This document shows positions 1 to 6,013 of a stretch of 11,330 bases of DNA, in pieces (position 1 is the stretch's first letter; each line of letters starts with the position of its first letter). The notes below the pieces were generated by a model that searched no databases, was not told the origin of the DNA, and saw only the letters and a list, made by a program, of their open reading frames with translations. The DNA lies in contig JAJZPK010000070.1 of assembly GCA_021811205.1 (NCBI GenBank), positions 1-11,330 of the forward strand, given 5' to 3'. Made by a program: the position numbers and the translations under genes. Source of the DNA: Pseudomonadota bacterium (GTDB lineage Bacteria; Pseudomonadota; Gammaproteobacteria; Burkholderiales; JABEVD01).

Positions 1-945
1 ATGCGCTCTGGGCATGCCGGCCTTGTTCACGCAAAGGTTGGTGATCTCGCGCTCGTATCCCCTCACTTCGTCGACAAGCGACCTCAGGCCGTCGCAGAAG
101 GATTCCACCTTCTTTGCGGAAAAGCGGATGGAAAGCAGTTCCTTGGAAATCCTTTCCTGAAGTTCAGCGTATTCGGCATCAATGGCGCCCTTCGCCCTGA
201 TTTCCTGCATCCTGTTGAAGGCGTCCCTGATCACGGAGAAGTGGACCATGGCGTCTTCCTTCAGCTTCAGCAGGCTCGCGCTTGCCATGCCGCCGCCTTC
301 GTCCTCTTCTTCCTCGTCCATGTCCATGTCGGAATCCATGGAAGACTCCGCTTCCATGAGCATTTCATCTTCGGCGGCATTGGCGTCGATGATGCCGTCG
401 ACCAGTTCGTCGATGCGCATCTCGTCGCGCTCGATCGCGGAAACCATTTCCAGCATTTCGGCGATCGTGGTGGGGCAGGCCGAAATCGCCTGGATCATGT
501 ACTTCAGGCCTTCCTCTATCCTTTTCGCGATCTCGATTTCGCCTTCACGGGTCAGAAGCTCGACCGAACCCATTTCGCGCATGTACATCCTGACCGGGTC
601 GGTGGTCCTGCCGAATTCCGAATCGACCGTGGAAAGCGCAGCTTCTGCTTCCTCTGCAACATCCTCGTCGTTCACGACCGTCGCATCCGACATCAGGAGG
701 GATTCGGCATCGGGCGCCTCGTCGTAGACGGAAATGCCCATGTCGTTGATCATGGCGATCACGCCTTCGATCTGCTCGGCATCGAGCATGTCGTCCGGAA
801 GGTGGTCGTTGATCTCGGCGTATGTGAGGTAGCCGCGTTCCTTGCCCAGGACGATGAGGTTCTTCAGGCGTATGCGCCGCTCCTCAAGGTCGCTCGGTTG
901 AACGTCGGTCTGCCCGGTCAGGCTCTGCTCGCTGTCTTTGGCCAT
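1..945 (-). CDS. rpoD: RNA polymerase primary sigma factor RpoD (sigma-70), N-terminal 315 residues, runs off the left edge
   Basis: Primary sigma factor that directs core RNA polymerase to housekeeping promoters. Reading the minus strand from ATG at 945 gives 315 codons with no stop, so the C-terminal half (regions 2 to 4) lies outside the window. Residues about 20-85 match region 1.1 (GYLTYAEINDHLP, then MINDMGISVYDEAPDAESL). Residues about 114-146 are region 1.2, nearly identical to E. coli (TDPVRMYMREMG, LTREGEIEIAKRIEEG). From about 147 onward is the variable non-conserved region, including a Met/Asp/Glu-rich acidic stretch at 196-220. The start has a good ribosome site (AGGGA, 8 bases before ATG). 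It is the last gene of rpsU-yqeY-dnaG-rpoD, 40 bases after dnaG, with its own promoter. Nine of its 20 arginine codons are AGG. Identity is very secure. Confidence 0.97.
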   Translation of the reverse strand, partial: MAKDSEQSLTGQTDVQPSDLEERRIRLKNLIVLGKERGYLTYAEINDHLPDDMLDAEQIEGVIAMINDMGISVYDEAPDAESLLMSDATVVNDEDVAEEAEAALSTVDSEFGRTTDPVRMYMREMGSVELLTREGEIEIAKRIEEGLKYMIQAISACPTTIAEMLEMVSAIERDEMRIDELVDGIIDANAAEDEMLMEAESSMDSDMDMDEEEEDEGGGMASASLLKLKEDAMVHFSVIRDAFNRMQEIRAKGAIDAEYAELQERISKELLSIRFSAKKVESFCDGLRSLVDEVRGYEREITNLCVNKAGMPRAH

Positions 946-968
946 CACACCAATCCCTGTTGGAAATA

Positions 969-983
969 CTCAGTAAAACTGAG
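969..983. repeat. Perfect 6-bp inverted repeat at the rpoD transcription start
   Basis: CTCAGT-AAA-ACTGAG, a perfect palindrome with a 3-base centre. It begins one base downstream of the rpoD -10 hexamer (985-990) and covers the expected start site near 978. It could be an operator or a small hairpin at the 5' end of the rpoD leader. It is not followed by a T-run on either strand, so it is not a terminator. Confidence 0.5.
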
Positions 984-984
984 C

Positions 985-1014
985 ATTATACCTTAAATTC
1001 ATCCCTTTTTTCAT
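985..1014 (-). promoter_or_regulatory. Internal rpoD promoter (-10 TATAAT, -35-like ATGAAA)
   Basis: On the minus strand, a perfect TATAAT (990-985) lies 18 bases after ATGAAA (1014-1009, 4 of 6 matches to TTGACA). The -10 overlaps the dnaG stop codon (988-986). Transcription would start near 978, giving a leader of about 33 bases before the rpoD ATG. Extra rpoD promoters inside the macromolecular-synthesis operon are known in E. coli, so this would let sigma levels vary independently of primase and bS21. Confidence 0.7.
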
Positions 1015-2764
1015 TTTTCTGAAATGTATTTAATCTTTTCTGCAAAAAGAGGTATTCCCGCTTCCCATCTTCAGTCCACCCAAAAGAATTCGCCGAATTG
1101 ATCAGCTTTTCCATCCTTGCCCTGCATATGCGTTCGAGATACTGGCGCCACGCGTCCATGAATTCCGTGGCCAGTTCCTCTTCGCTCAGCCTGGCTTCTT
1201 CGAGGCCGAAGAGGCCTGGCCTGATCTCCTCGAGTAGCGCTTCTTCGTCCCGCCCCCTGAAATGTTCGATGATTCCTGCGGCGTTCGCTTCCTCGTTCGA
1301 GAGGAAATCGAGCAGGTTGCCCAGCGCCGAGATTTCCGCCTCGGTTATCCCCGACAACTCCGCATCCGGATCGATTTCGCCTCTGTCTACCAGTTTAGCA
1401 AGCGCTGGAGAATGCATGAGCATTTCGAGCAGCTTTTTCACAACATTAGGTCTTTTTCCTGGGGTTTTTCTTGGCGGGGTTTTTTCTGACCTTCCAGGCA
1501 ATTTGACCTGAAAAAGGGCATCGAGTTCGGAAAGTTCCACTTTCGCGATTTCCGCGATGCGCTTCCGCAGCATGAGGGCGAGATTCGGCGCGCCGATCCT
1601 GGCAAGGTAAGGCTTCGCTTCGTGCAGAAAACTTGCCCTGCCTTCGGCATTGTTCAGGTTGACCTTCGATGAGAGCTCGTTGAGGAGAAAGATGGAAAGC
1701 GGCAATGCTTCCTTCAGCAGGGCCTCGAATTTGTCCTTGCCGGATTTCCTGATGTAGCTGTCCGGATCCTCTCCTTCGGGCAGGAACAGGAAGGCGATTT
1801 CCTTGCCGTCCTGGACCTGGGCAATGCTGTTCTCGAGCGCCCGCCATGCTGCGCGCCGGCCCGCATTGTCTCCGTCGAAGCAGAATACGACATGGTCGGA
1901 CTGCTTCATGAGCTTTTGAACATGGTGCTCCGTGGTCGCCGTGCCGAGGGTTGCGACCGCGTAACCGATGCCGTTCTGGGCGAGCGCAACGACGTCCATG
2001 TAGCCTTCCACGACCAGCACAAGAGACGCTTCCTGGATCGCGCGCCTGGCGAGATAAAGGCCGTAAAGCTCCCTTCCCTTTTCGAAGAGCGGCGTCTCGG
2101 GGGAATTCAGGTATTTCGGCTCGCCTTGCGCGATGATCCTTCCGCCGAAACCGATGATCCTGCCCCTTCCGTCCTGGATCGGAAACATGATCCTGTCCCT
2201 GAACCTGTCGTAGCGCTTGCCGTCCCCTGCAATGACGAGCCCCGATTCGACCAGCGATTCCGCTTCGTAGTCCGGAAAAACATGGGCAAGATTGCGCCAG
2301 TCGTGGGGCGCATAGCCGATTCCGAAGCGCGCTGCGATTTCACCTGTCAGGCCGCGCCTTTTCAGGTAATCGATCGCCGCAGACGATTTCTTGAGCTCGT
2401 CCCGGTAGTATTTCGATGCCTTCTGCAGCATGTCGTACAGGTCCGGGGATTTCTTTTCCTGCCTCGATCCCGCCTCTTCAGGGACAGGCATGCCCAGATT
2501 CGCAGCGAGATCCCTGATCGCTTCGACGTAACTCAGCCCGCCGTTGGCCATGAGGAATCCTATGGCGTTGCCGTGCGCGCCGCAGCCGAAGCAATGGTAG
2601 AACTGCTTGGTCGGGCTCACCGTGAAGGAGGGGGTTTTTTCGTCGTGGAAGGGGCAGCAGGCGACGTAGTTCGCGCCGGCCTTCCTAAGCTGGACATGAC
2701 GCCCGACAACGTCGACGATATCGACCCTGTTGAGCAGATCCTGGATGAAGGATTGCGGAATCAT
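986..2764 (-). CDS. dnaG: DNA primase DnaG
   Basis: Synthesises the RNA primers for replication at the fork, recruited by the DnaB helicase. It is 592 residues, a normal length. The N-terminal zinc-binding domain has C37-x2-H40 and C58-x2-C61. The RNA-polymerase core domain (about 110-370) includes DRFRDRIMFPI and PKYLNSPETPLFEKG. The TOPRIM part carries the metal-binding acids E253 (VVEGYMD), D297 and D299 (FDGDNAG), and D333 and D335 (GEDPDSY). The C-terminal region (about 430-592) is the poorly conserved DnaB-interaction domain. The gene begins 18 bases after the yqeY stop with only a weak GGGCGA-like ribosome site, consistent with the low translation of dnaG known in E. coli. Its stop overlaps the -10 of the rpoD promoter. 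It looks intact. Confidence 0.98.
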   Translation of the reverse strand: MIPQSFIQDLLNRVDIVDVVGRHVQLRKAGANYVACCPFHDEKTPSFTVSPTKQFYHCFGCGAHGNAIGFLMANGGLSYVEAIRDLAANLGMPVPEEAGSRQEKKSPDLYDMLQKASKYYRDELKKSSAAIDYLKRRGLTGEIAARFGIGYAPHDWRNLAHVFPDYEAESLVESGLVIAGDGKRYDRFRDRIMFPIQDGRGRIIGFGGRIIAQGEPKYLNSPETPLFEKGRELYGLYLARRAIQEASLVLVVEGYMDVVALAQNGIGYAVATLGTATTEHHVQKLMKQSDHVVFCFDGDNAGRRAAWRALENSIAQVQDGKEIAFLFLPEGEDPDSYIRKSGKDKFEALLKEALPLSIFLLNELSSKVNLNNAEGRASFLHEAKPYLARIGAPNLALMLRKRIAEIAKVELSELDALFQVKLPGRSEKTPPRKTPGKRPNVVKKLLEMLMHSPALAKLVDRGEIDPDAELSGITEAEISALGNLLDFLSNEEANAAGIIEHFRGRDEEALLEEIRPGLFGLEEARLSEEELATEFMDAWRQYLERICRARMEKLINSANSFGWTEDGKREYLFLQKRLNTFQKNEKRDEFKV

Positions 2765-2782
2765 TCGCCCGGCGGACGATGA

Positions 2783-3229
2783 TTATCTTGAAAGCCTGGC
2801 CTTGACCGCAGCGGACACGGCACCCATGTCGGCGCGCCCAGCGAGCTTTCCCTTGAGGATGCCCATCACCTTGCCCATGTCGGCAGGGCCGGATGCACCC
2901 GTCTCGAGCACAACAGCATCGACCTCGGCCTCGATTTCGGAGGCGCCGAGCTGCTCGGGCATGTAGTGCTGCAATACGGAAAGTTCGAATTTTTCGGCAT
3001 CCGCAAGATCCTGACGCGCAGCCGCTTCATATTGCGATATCGAATCCCGCCGCTGCTTGATCATCTTCTCGATGACCGAAACGACATCCGCGTCATCGAG
3101 GTCGCGGCGCTCGTCCACTTCCTTCTGCTTGATCGCGGCGAGCAGGAGCCTGATTGCGGAAAGCCGGGACGAATCGCGGCTGCGCATGGCAGCCTTCATG
3201 TCCTCGGAAATGCTTTCCTTGAGGCCCAT
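2783..3229 (-). CDS. yqeY: GatB/YqeY domain protein (YqeY family)
   Basis: A 148-residue helical protein of the YqeY family, related to the C-terminal tRNA-interacting domain of the amidotransferase subunit GatB. Its biochemical role is not settled, though it is very often placed between rpsU and dnaG. Family features seen: N-terminal LKESISEDMKAAMRSRD, then RLLLAAIKQKEVDER, KMIKQRRDSISQYEAA, LQHYMPEQL, and a glycine-rich DMGKVMGILKGKLAGRADM near the C-terminus. The frame opens with TTG then ATG. I chose the ATG at 3229 because it overlaps the rpsU stop by one base (TGATG), indicating translational coupling, and no Shine-Dalgarno sequence is visible. Mischarged-tRNA or translation quality-control roles are inference only. 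Confidence 0.93.
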   Translation of the reverse strand: MGLKESISEDMKAAMRSRDSSRLSAIRLLLAAIKQKEVDERRDLDDADVVSVIEKMIKQRRDSISQYEAAARQDLADAEKFELSVLQHYMPEQLGASEIEAEVDAVVLETGASGPADMGKVMGILKGKLAGRADMGAVSAAVKARLSR

Positions 3230-3441
3230 CAATAGAGCTTGGGAGGGAGAAGCTGGCTGCGCAATCTCTTGTAGTGACGCTTGACCGCTGCCGCCATCTT
3301 GCGCTTGCGCTCGGCAGTGGGCTTTTCATAGAATTCGCGGGCGCGAAGTTCGGTCAGCAGACCGGTTTTTTCGATGGTGCGCTTGAAGCGGCGCATCGCG
3401 ACTTCAAACGGCTCGTTTTCCTTGACCCTGACGCTAGGCAT
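3229..3441 (-). CDS. rpsU: Small ribosomal subunit protein bS21
   Basis: bS21 is a small basic protein of the 30S platform that helps initiation near the anti-Shine-Dalgarno end of 16S rRNA. The 70-residue product has the normal length and family pattern: [20 protein letters not shown] at the N-terminus, a central [14 protein letters not shown] block and a very basic C-terminal half. The ATG at 3441 has GAGG seven bases upstream. It is the first gene of rpsU-yqeY-dnaG-rpoD and diverges from tsaD across 93 bases. Its TGA stop overlaps the yqeY start by one base. Confidence 0.98.
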   Translation of the reverse strand: MPSVRVKENEPFEVAMRRFKRTIEKTGLLTELRAREFYEKPTAERKRKMAAAVKRHYKRLRSQLLPPKLY

Positions 3442-3476
3442 AGGTAATCCTCAGGTGCGTGAATTGAAAACCAAGA

Positions 3477-3486
3477 ATCATACCAG
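3477..3486 (-). promoter_or_regulatory. rpsU operon promoter, extended -10 (TGnTATGAT)
   Basis: On the minus strand, TATGAT (3482-3477) is preceded by TGG (3485-3483), a TGn extended -10 motif. There is no good -35 at 17 bases (ATGCAA, 3 of 6), which fits an extended -10 promoter. Transcription would start near 3470, about 29 bases before the rpsU ATG. It would drive the whole rpsU-yqeY-dnaG-rpoD operon. Confidence 0.6.
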
Positions 3487-3501
3487 AAAGAAAGTTTCTT
3501 T
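3487..3501. repeat. Perfect 7-bp inverted repeat between rpsU and tsaD
   Basis: AAAGAAA-G-TTTCTTT, a perfect inverted repeat with one central base, followed directly by the palindrome GCATGC (3502-3507). A second GCATGC occurs at 3533-3538 across the tsaD start codon. The repeat fills the spacer upstream of the rpsU -10 and touches the possible tsaD -35, so it is well placed to be an operator for both genes. It is A/T-rich, so chance is possible. Confidence 0.4.
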
Positions 3502-3526
3502 GCATGCGAAATTCTTTATGGATAAA
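3499..3526 (+). promoter_or_regulatory. Possible tsaD promoter
   Basis: TTTGCA (3499-3504) lies 16 bases before GATAAA (3521-3526, 4 of 6 matches to TATAAT). The start site would fall almost at the tsaD ATG, giving a very short or absent leader. This is consistent with the lack of a visible Shine-Dalgarno before tsaD. Weak evidence. Confidence 0.3.
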
Positions 3527-3534
3527 CTTCCGGC

Positions 3535-4530
3535 ATGCTGATACTCGGAATCGAATCCTCTTGCGACGAAACAGGCATCGCGCTCTACGACACTGAAGCC
3601 GGCCTCCTGTCCCATGCGCTGCACAGCCAGATCGCGATGCACGGCGAATACGGCGGGGTCGTGCCCGAACTCGCGTCCCGCGACCACATCAGGCGAGTCC
3701 TCCCCCTGACCAGGGAAGTGCTCGCAAAATCGAACAAGACCTTGCAGGACATCGATGGCATCGCCTATACGAAGGGTCCCGGTCTGGCCGGAGCCCTGCT
3801 CGTCGGCGCGTCGTTTGCAGCATCCCTGGGCTATGCCCTGAACAAGCCCGTGATCGGGGTTCACCATCTGGAAGGGCACCTCCTCTCGCCATTGCTGTCC
3901 GATCCGGCGCCTGCATTTCCCTTTCTGGCCCTGCTCGTCTCCGGCGGGCATACCCAGCTCGTCAGGGTGAAAGGGCTCGGGCAATACGAATTGCTCGGCG
4001 ACACCCTGGACGATGCGGCAGGGGAGGCTTTCGACAAGACGGCCAAGCTGCTCGGCCTCGGATACCCCGGGGGGGCAGCGCTCTCCAGGCTCGCCGAAAA
4101 GGGGAATCCCTCCCGGTTCAAGCTCCCCCGTCCGATGATCAACAGCGGCGATCTCGATTTCAGCTTCAGCGGGCTCAAGACCGCTGCGCTGACCCTGGTG
4201 AAGAGCCATCCCGATCCGGACGAAGAAACGCGCGCGGACATTGCGCGCGCCTTCCAGGATGCCATCGTGGAGGTGCTCGCGAAGAAGGCGAAAGATGCGG
4301 CAAGGCGCAGCAAGCTTGAACGGCTGGTCGTCGCAGGCGGCGTGAGCGCGAACAGCGAATTGCGACGCAGGCTGGATTCGACCGGGCTGGACGTCTACTA
4401 TCCTGAACTCGAATTCTGCACGGACAACGGCGCGATGATCGCCTATGCGGGCGCGCTGCGCTTTCTTTCCGGCGCCCTTCCCGAAAAGGACTTTTCCGTC
4501 AGGGCGAGGTGGGATCTTTTTTCCGCCTGA
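3535..4530 (+). CDS. tsaD: tRNA N6-threonylcarbamoyladenosine transferase TsaD (Gcp/YgjD)
   Basis: TsaD transfers the threonylcarbamoyl group from threonylcarbamoyl-AMP to A37 of tRNAs that read ANN codons, acting with TsaB and TsaE (not in this window). The 331 residues cover the whole family: [16 protein letters not shown] at the start, [10 protein letters not shown] (43-51), the metal ligands H111 and H115 in [14 protein letters not shown] (135-142), [18 protein letters not shown] (163-180), FSFSGLKTA (209-217), VVAGGVSAN (265-273) and the third ligand D297 in CTDNGA. It diverges from rpsU, a common pairing in proteobacteria. No clear ribosome site precedes the ATG. A 7-codon reading frame (3518-3541) overlaps the start. 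The 3' end overlaps plsY on the other strand by 32 bases. Confidence 0.98.
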   Translation: MLILGIESSCDETGIALYDTEAGLLSHALHSQIAMHGEYGGVVPELASRDHIRRVLPLTREVLAKSNKTLQDIDGIAYTKGPGLAGALLVGASFAASLGYALNKPVIGVHHLEGHLLSPLLSDPAPAFPFLALLVSGGHTQLVRVKGLGQYELLGDTLDDAAGEAFDKTAKLLGLGYPGGAALSRLAEKGNPSRFKLPRPMINSGDLDFSFSGLKTAALTLVKSHPDPDEETRADIARAFQDAIVEVLAKKAKDAARRSKLERLVVAGGVSANSELRRRLDSTGLDVYYPELEFCTDNGAMIAYAGALRFLSGALPEKDFSVRARWDLFSA

Positions 4531-5104
4531 AGCCCCCCTCCTCCCCGCTCGCAAGCTTCAGTATGTTCGATTTGTGGCGCCAGACGAGGAGCAGACACAT
4601 GGTCAGCAAGGCAAGCGTCAGGACGTTCCGCCCGAGAAAAAAGAGGGCGTAAGCCGGCGCAAGCAAGGCTGCGGCGATGGCGGAAAGCGAGGATATCCGC
4701 GAAATCAGGAAGACCAGCAGCCAAGTTCCGGCAACGGCCGCTCCCAGCCAGAAATTCAGCCCGAAAGAGACGCCCAGCGCGGTGGCGACCCCTTTTCCGC
4801 CCCTGAATTTGAGAAAAACGGGAAAAAGGTGCCCCAGGAAGACAGCAAGCGATGCTGCCGCAACCAGCGCGGGCTGCCCCGAATAATGCTGCGCCAGAAG
4901 CACGGCGACCGTTCCCTTGATGCCGTCGCCGAAAAGGGTCAGCGCCGCAGCAGCCTTCTTTCCGGTCCGCATGACATTGGTTGCGCCAGGGTTCCCGGAA
5001 CCGTATGTCCTGGGATCGGGCAGTCCGAAAATCCTGCTCGACAATACCGCGAATGAAATGGAACCGATCAGGTAGGCGATGAGAATTGCCGCTATCTTGA
5101 GCAT
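4499..5104 (-). CDS. plsY: Glycerol-3-phosphate acyltransferase PlsY
   Basis: An integral inner-membrane enzyme that acylates sn-glycerol-3-phosphate from acyl-phosphate made by PlsX, the first step of phospholipid synthesis. It has 201 residues and several hydrophobic segments (about 2-21, 51-72, 80-98, 112-135, 140-175). The three conserved loops are visible: [10 protein letters not shown] (35-44), [18 protein letters not shown] (91-108) and [10 protein letters not shown] (175-184). The C-terminus is short and basic. The start at 5104 gives the usual [16 protein letters not shown] opening. It is divergent from folB (50 bases between starts) and convergent with tsaD. Its last 32 bases overlap the tsaD 3' end, so the two tails are encoded on opposite strands of the same DNA. 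Confidence 0.97.
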   Translation of the reverse strand: MLKIAAILIAYLIGSISFAVLSSRIFGLPDPRTYGSGNPGATNVMRTGKKAAAALTLFGDGIKGTVAVLLAQHYSGQPALVAAASLAVFLGHLFPVFLKFRGGKGVATALGVSFGLNFWLGAAVAGTWLLVFLISRISSLSAIAAALLAPAYALFFLGRNVLTLALLTMCLLLVWRHKSNILKLASGEEGGFRRKKDPTSP

Positions 5105-5154
5105 GCCAAATATCTTAAAATGACGAACCGCAATTCTACCTGATCGAGCAGAAA
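5105..5154. promoter_or_regulatory. Shared divergent control region of plsY and folB
   Basis: These 50 bases separate the plsY and folB starts, so both promoters must lie here or extend into the coding ends. On the plus strand TAAAAT (5116-5121) resembles a -10 for folB. On the minus strand TAAGAT (5117-5112) resembles one for plsY. The two overlap by two bases, and neither has a convincing -35. Also present is a 7-codon frame, ATG to TGA at 5120-5143, just ahead of folB. Confidence 0.35.
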
Positions 5155-5502
5155 ATGGACGTCATCTTCATCAAGGAATTCCGCGCGGAAACCGTGATCG
5201 GGATATACGAATGGGAGAGGAACATTCCGCAACCCATCGAAATCGACATGGAAATCGGCATTCCCGAGCAGGCTTCGGCGAGCGACGAGATCGTCGACAC
5301 GATCGACTACGGCAAGGTCGTCCTGCGCTTCAGGGAAGTGCTTGCGGAGCACCGCTTTTCGCTGCTGGAAGCGCTCGCAGGCCATCTCGCGCAGATCGTC
5401 CTCTCCGAATTCGGCTCTCCCTGGGTGAAGCTTTCGATCGCCAAGATCGACGCGATGAACGGCGTGAAGCATCTGGGAGTCAGGATAGAGCGTAAAGGCT
5501 AG
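5155..5502 (+). CDS. folB: Dihydroneopterin aldolase FolB
   Basis: FolB converts 7,8-dihydroneopterin to 6-hydroxymethyl-7,8-dihydropterin plus glycolaldehyde in folate synthesis, as a cytosolic octamer. The 115 residues match the family length. The opening is MDVIFIKEF, followed by TVIGIYEWER with E21, then DYGKVV with the conserved Tyr52, FSLLEALAGHLA with the pterin-binding Glu72, and SPWVKLSIAK with catalytic Lys97. The last part, VKHLGVRIER, is also typical. The ribosome site is poor (GAGCAG). The stop codon TAG lies within CTAG at 5499-5502, shared with the opposing hemerythrin gene. The pathway links to metH, which uses methyl-tetrahydrofolate, but the two are about 3.7 kb apart and separately transcribed. 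Confidence 0.96.
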   Translation: MDVIFIKEFRAETVIGIYEWERNIPQPIEIDMEIGIPEQASASDEIVDTIDYGKVVLRFREVLAEHRFSLLEALAGHLAQIVLSEFGSPWVKLSIAKIDAMNGVKHLGVRIERKG

Positions 5503-5951
5503 CTGCAGGACGGAATGAGCAGGTATTCGGCATAGAGAGTTTCGCCGATCGGACGCATGTCGCTTGTCATGATGTATTGCGCGATCTTCATGTCTTCGAT
5601 TGCGATATGCTTGCATAGCCATTCGTTGAGAAAGTGGAGCAGATCTTCGGGGAATTCCTGTCCATGGCGAATCTTGGACAGCATGGTGTTGAGCTGCATC
5701 AAGAGTTCGGTATGAATGACTGAATGTTCATGCACTTCCGGATAGCCGATTTCGTGCATCAGATTTTCTTCGCTGACGAAGTGGAATTCGGCGAACTTCC
5801 TCAACTCCACAATCACCCACCTCAATCGCTGCTGTGACACGTGCGTCTTGATTGCAATATCCAGTTTCCGGCAAAGCAGCACCAGCATCCTGTGCTGCAT
5901 GTCGATCAAGTCATTGCCCAATTCGAGATTTTCATGCCAATGAACATACAT
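5499..5951 (-). CDS. Bacteriohemerythrin (oxygen-binding di-iron protein)
   Basis: A single-domain hemerythrin, a four-helix bundle that binds O2 reversibly at a di-iron centre. All seven expected ligands are present in the 150-residue product: His20 (DMQH), His57 and Glu61 (HFVSE), His76 and His80 (HSVIH), His115 and Asp120 (HIAIED). The N-terminal VHWHENLELGNDLID pattern is typical. There is no signal peptide or fused signalling domain, so it should be cytosolic, delivering or scavenging oxygen; iron or NO handling are alternatives. It has its own promoter and a strong ribosome site (AAGGAGA, 7 bases before ATG). GC content of 5521-5940 is about 49% by my count, against about 60% in a sampled part of metH (10021-10140), hinting at later acquisition. 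The C-terminal 20 or so residues after the last helix are not family-typical. Confidence 0.95.
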   Translation of the reverse strand: MYVHWHENLELGNDLIDMQHRMLVLLCRKLDIAIKTHVSQQRLRWVIVELRKFAEFHFVSEENLMHEIGYPEVHEHSVIHTELLMQLNTMLSKIRHGQEFPEDLLHFLNEWLCKHIAIEDMKIAQYIMTSDMRPIGETLYAEYLLIPSCS

Positions 5952-5978
5952 GATTGCCTCTCCTTGAGCGATGCTTTA

Positions 5979-5984
5979 ATTATA
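5979..5984 (-). promoter_or_regulatory. Hemerythrin promoter -10 (TATAAT)
   Basis: A perfect TATAAT on the minus strand in the 62 bases between xerD and the hemerythrin gene. No -35 better than 3 of 6 is visible at 16-18 bases, which suggests activator-dependent or weak expression. The transcript would start near 5972 with a leader of about 20 bases containing AAGGAGA (5965-5959). I see no FNR-type TTGAT-N4-ATCAA site. Confidence 0.55.
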
Positions 5985-6013
5985 TCGGAAAATTGACTCG
6001 AACATTCATCGCT

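Noticed and set aside
969..983. Terminator between dnaG and rpoD
   Set aside because: The stem is only 6 bp, moderately GC, and no T-run follows on either strand; the position over a promoter start fits a regulatory site better.
1..996. 331-codon plus-strand open frame at the left edge
   Set aside because: It is the antisense shadow of rpoD, which is unambiguous on the minus strand.
1892..2782. 296-codon plus-strand open frame opposite dnaG
   Set aside because: dnaG zinc and TOPRIM motifs prove the minus strand codes; this frame is Arg/Asp-rich without domains.
3478..4554. 358-codon open frame on the minus strand opposite tsaD
   Set aside because: tsaD on the plus strand has every family motif; the antisense frame is a shadow without recognisable domains.
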